A DNA stretch of 5,825 nucleotides from Chloroflexota bacterium (lineage in GTDB: Bacteria; Chloroflexota; Anaerolineae; Anaerolineales; E44-bin32): assembly GCA_026390045.1 (NCBI GenBank), contig JAPLGR010000365.1, forward strand, positions 1 to 5,825, in the 5' to 3' direction. The notes beneath the pieces are model-generated. The model did no database searches. It was not told where the DNA came from and saw only the letters and a program-made list of their open reading frames with translations. Positions 4,554 to 5,825 of the stretch are shown one piece after another. The position numbers and the translations under genes were made by a program. The stretch's first letter is position 1. Each line of letters opens with the position of its first letter.

Positions 4554-5780
4554 ATGGGCAAAGAGGATTTCCTCAAAGAAATCCGCAAAGGCATCAGCTG
4601 GATGCGGGCGGCCGGCAACGAGGTCGCCCTCGTCCACCACAACGATTCCGACGGATTGACCTCGGCGGCCATCCTGCAGACCGCTTTCACGCGCGCGGGT
4701 TTCGCCGTCCATCGGATCTGCATCGAGCGTGTGCATCCCCCTATCGTGGCGCGTATTCATGACCAGTTTCCCGCGACCATCTTCTATGTAGACCTGGGGG
4801 CGCAGGCCGCGCCTGTCATCTCTGAGGCCAACAAGGGCAGGCGCACCACCCTCATCCTGGATCACCATCATCCCCACAAGCCAACCGATCCCAAGGTCCT
4901 GAATATGGCCACGGAGTTCTACGGGATGTCTGGCGATATGGACATCTCGGCTTCCACCGCGGCCTACTTCTTCGCGCTTGAGCTGGACAAGGCCAACCGC
5001 GATCTGGCGCATGTCGGTGTGCTGGGCGCAGTAGGGGATGAGCACGATCGGGAAGGCGGCCTGGTCAAAGAGAACCGCGAAGCGTTGATGGATGCCGTCG
5101 AGCAGGGCCAGGTGCGCATCGAGGTGAACGGGAAGGGGAAGGAGATCTACTCACTCACCCTCTTCGGAGACGTGACCCCGATGGCGCCGCTAGGGATCGA
5201 GGTCACGACTTTCGGGGGCGTGGGCTACTATGCGGACGGTCCCGCCCTCGGGATCCGGGTGTGCCTGGAGGGATTCTTCCCCGAAGCCAAACGCCGCCTG
5301 AAGGAACTGCGCCAGACGCAGCAAACGGCATACGAGAGGACCACGGCGCGCTTGAAGCGGGAGGGCTTCCGCGAAACCGAGCACATCCAGTGGTTTACGG
5401 TGGGGGATGACTTCTCGCCCATGGGCGTGAAGATCATCGGCGAGTACTGCTGGGACATCCGCAACGAAGATTTCGTCAATCCCGCGAAGTACATCGTCGG
5501 ATTCCAGAACATGGCGAAGGACGTCCCCGGGGTGGGGTCTTTCGACTGGGTGCAGACGAAAGCCTCGATGCGGCTCCCGACGCCCCTGGAACACAAGGTC
5601 CTGATCGACAAGTCGATGCCGGGCCTGGGCTGGGTGGTCCCCGAAGCGGCCAAGCGCGTGGGTGGCTCGATCGATGCCTGCCACGACTACACGGCCGCGA
5701 CCATCGTCGGCATCGGCAAGGAAGAGGCGCTGGTGATGGAGATGGAGAATCTGGTCAAGGCCAAGCTGTCGAACAACTAG
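4554..5780 (+). CDS. DHH-family phosphoesterase, archaeal RecJ-like
   Basis: A 408-residue protein of the DHH superfamily, metal-dependent (usually Mn2+) hydrolases of phosphodiester bonds in DNA, RNA, nanoRNA or cyclic dinucleotides. All catalytic motifs are present: I, HNDSDG at residues 29-34 (His29, Asp31, Asp33); II, YVDLG with Asp80; III, LDHHHP with Asp103-His104-His105; IV, GAVGDEHD with Asp162. A helical linker rich in Arg and Lys (about 243-272) leads to a DHHA1-like C-terminal domain. There the usual GGGHxxAAG is replaced by GGSIDACHDYTAATI (370-384), so substrate recognition may differ. Size and layout resemble archaeal RecJ-like/GAN proteins more than bacterial RecJ, which is longer with an OB domain. 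A c-di-AMP or oligoribonucleotide phosphodiesterase is possible. The ATG lies one base after the kinase stop with only a weak AGG upstream, so translation is probably coupled. No signal peptide or membrane segment. Confidence 0.88.
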   Translation: MGKEDFLKEIRKGISWMRAAGNEVALVHHNDSDGLTSAAILQTAFTRAGFAVHRICIERVHPPIVARIHDQFPATIFYVDLGAQAAPVISEANKGRRTTLILDHHHPHKPTDPKVLNMATEFYGMSGDMDISASTAAYFFALELDKANRDLAHVGVLGAVGDEHDREGGLVKENREALMDAVEQGQVRIEVNGKGKEIYSLTLFGDVTPMAPLGIEVTTFGGVGYYADGPALGIRVCLEGFFPEAKRRLKELRQTQQTAYERTTARLKREGFRETEHIQWFTVGDDFSPMGVKIIGEYCWDIRNEDFVNPAKYIVGFQNMAKDVPGVGSFDWVQTKASMRLPTPLEHKVLIDKSMPGLGWVVPEAAKRVGGSIDACHDYTAATIVGIGKEEALVMEMENLVKAKLSNN

Positions 5781-5781
5781 G

Positions 5782-5812
5782 CGAGAGCGGCCGGGGGACC
5801 GGCCCGAGAGCG
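5782..5812 (+). terminator. GC-rich hairpin with flanking direct repeats after the DHH gene
   Basis: Eight bases after the TAG stop, GGCCGG (5789-5794) and CCGGCC (5799-5804) form a perfect six-base stem closed by GGGA, a GNRA-type tetraloop. The 8-mer CGAGAGCG occurs on both sides (5782-5789 and 5805-5812). Position suggests an end-of-operon transcript structure, but no T-tract follows before the window ends, so it is not a canonical intrinsic terminator. It may serve as an RNA 3'-end stabiliser or a Rho-linked pause. Confidence 0.4.
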
Positions 5813-5825
5813 ACCCGAAAACCGA

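Noticed and set aside
4563..4574. GAGGA-TT-TCCTC dyad inside the start of the DHH gene
   Set aside because: Arms of five inside coding sequence, explained by the codons for EDFL, with no promoter or regulatory context; likely chance.
3602..4723. Long minus-strand open frame of 373 codons opposite the kinase
   Set aside because: It is antisense to a frame with full GHMP motifs. Its translation has no recognisable domain, and GC-rich coding DNA often gives such mirror frames.

Overview
This is a GC-rich bacterial window with two divergent gene blocks separated by a 328-base non-coding region. Every gene except the partial one at the left edge has recognisable family motifs and an identifiable start. 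I see no RNA genes, insertion sequences or CRISPR. Bacterial origin is suggested by the glycerol-catabolism enzymes, Shine-Dalgarno sites before most genes, and GTG start use. The phylum cannot be fixed from the sequence. A mevalonate-kinase-like protein in a GC-rich bacterium would fit Chloroflexota, among others, but this is only a guess.

Left block, minus strand (3291 down to 1): glycerol kinase (glpK), a GNAT-family acetyltransferase, then the N-terminal 421 residues of anaerobic-type glycerol-3-phosphate dehydrogenase subunit A (glpA), which runs off the left edge. The gaps are 9 and 33 bases, so this looks like one operon: GlpK makes sn-glycerol-3-phosphate from glycerol and GlpA oxidises it to dihydroxyacetone phosphate. 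The acetyltransferase between them is the unexpected member. The short glpA upstream gap has no Shine-Dalgarno site. It does hold a perfect TTGACA, a GACAAT 16 bases further on and a dyad over that hexamer, which may be an internal, nearly leaderless promoter.

Centre (3292-3619): a non-coding divergent control region with candidate promoters in both directions, an imperfect inverted repeat in the presumed glpK leader, and a perfect 6-base-arm dyad just after a TAGAAT box facing right.

Right block, plus strand (3620-5780): a 310-residue GHMP kinase closest in layout to mevalonate kinases but with altered nucleotide-site motifs, followed after one base by a 408-residue DHH-family phosphoesterase resembling archaeal RecJ-like proteins. 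Their spacing implies translational coupling. Lysine is about 9% and 5.6% of these two proteins against about 1-2% in the left block, so the halves may have different histories. A GC-rich hairpin flanked by 8-base direct repeats follows the last stop. The kinase-DHH pair is the most interesting content: both families are known, but their joint role is not evident.
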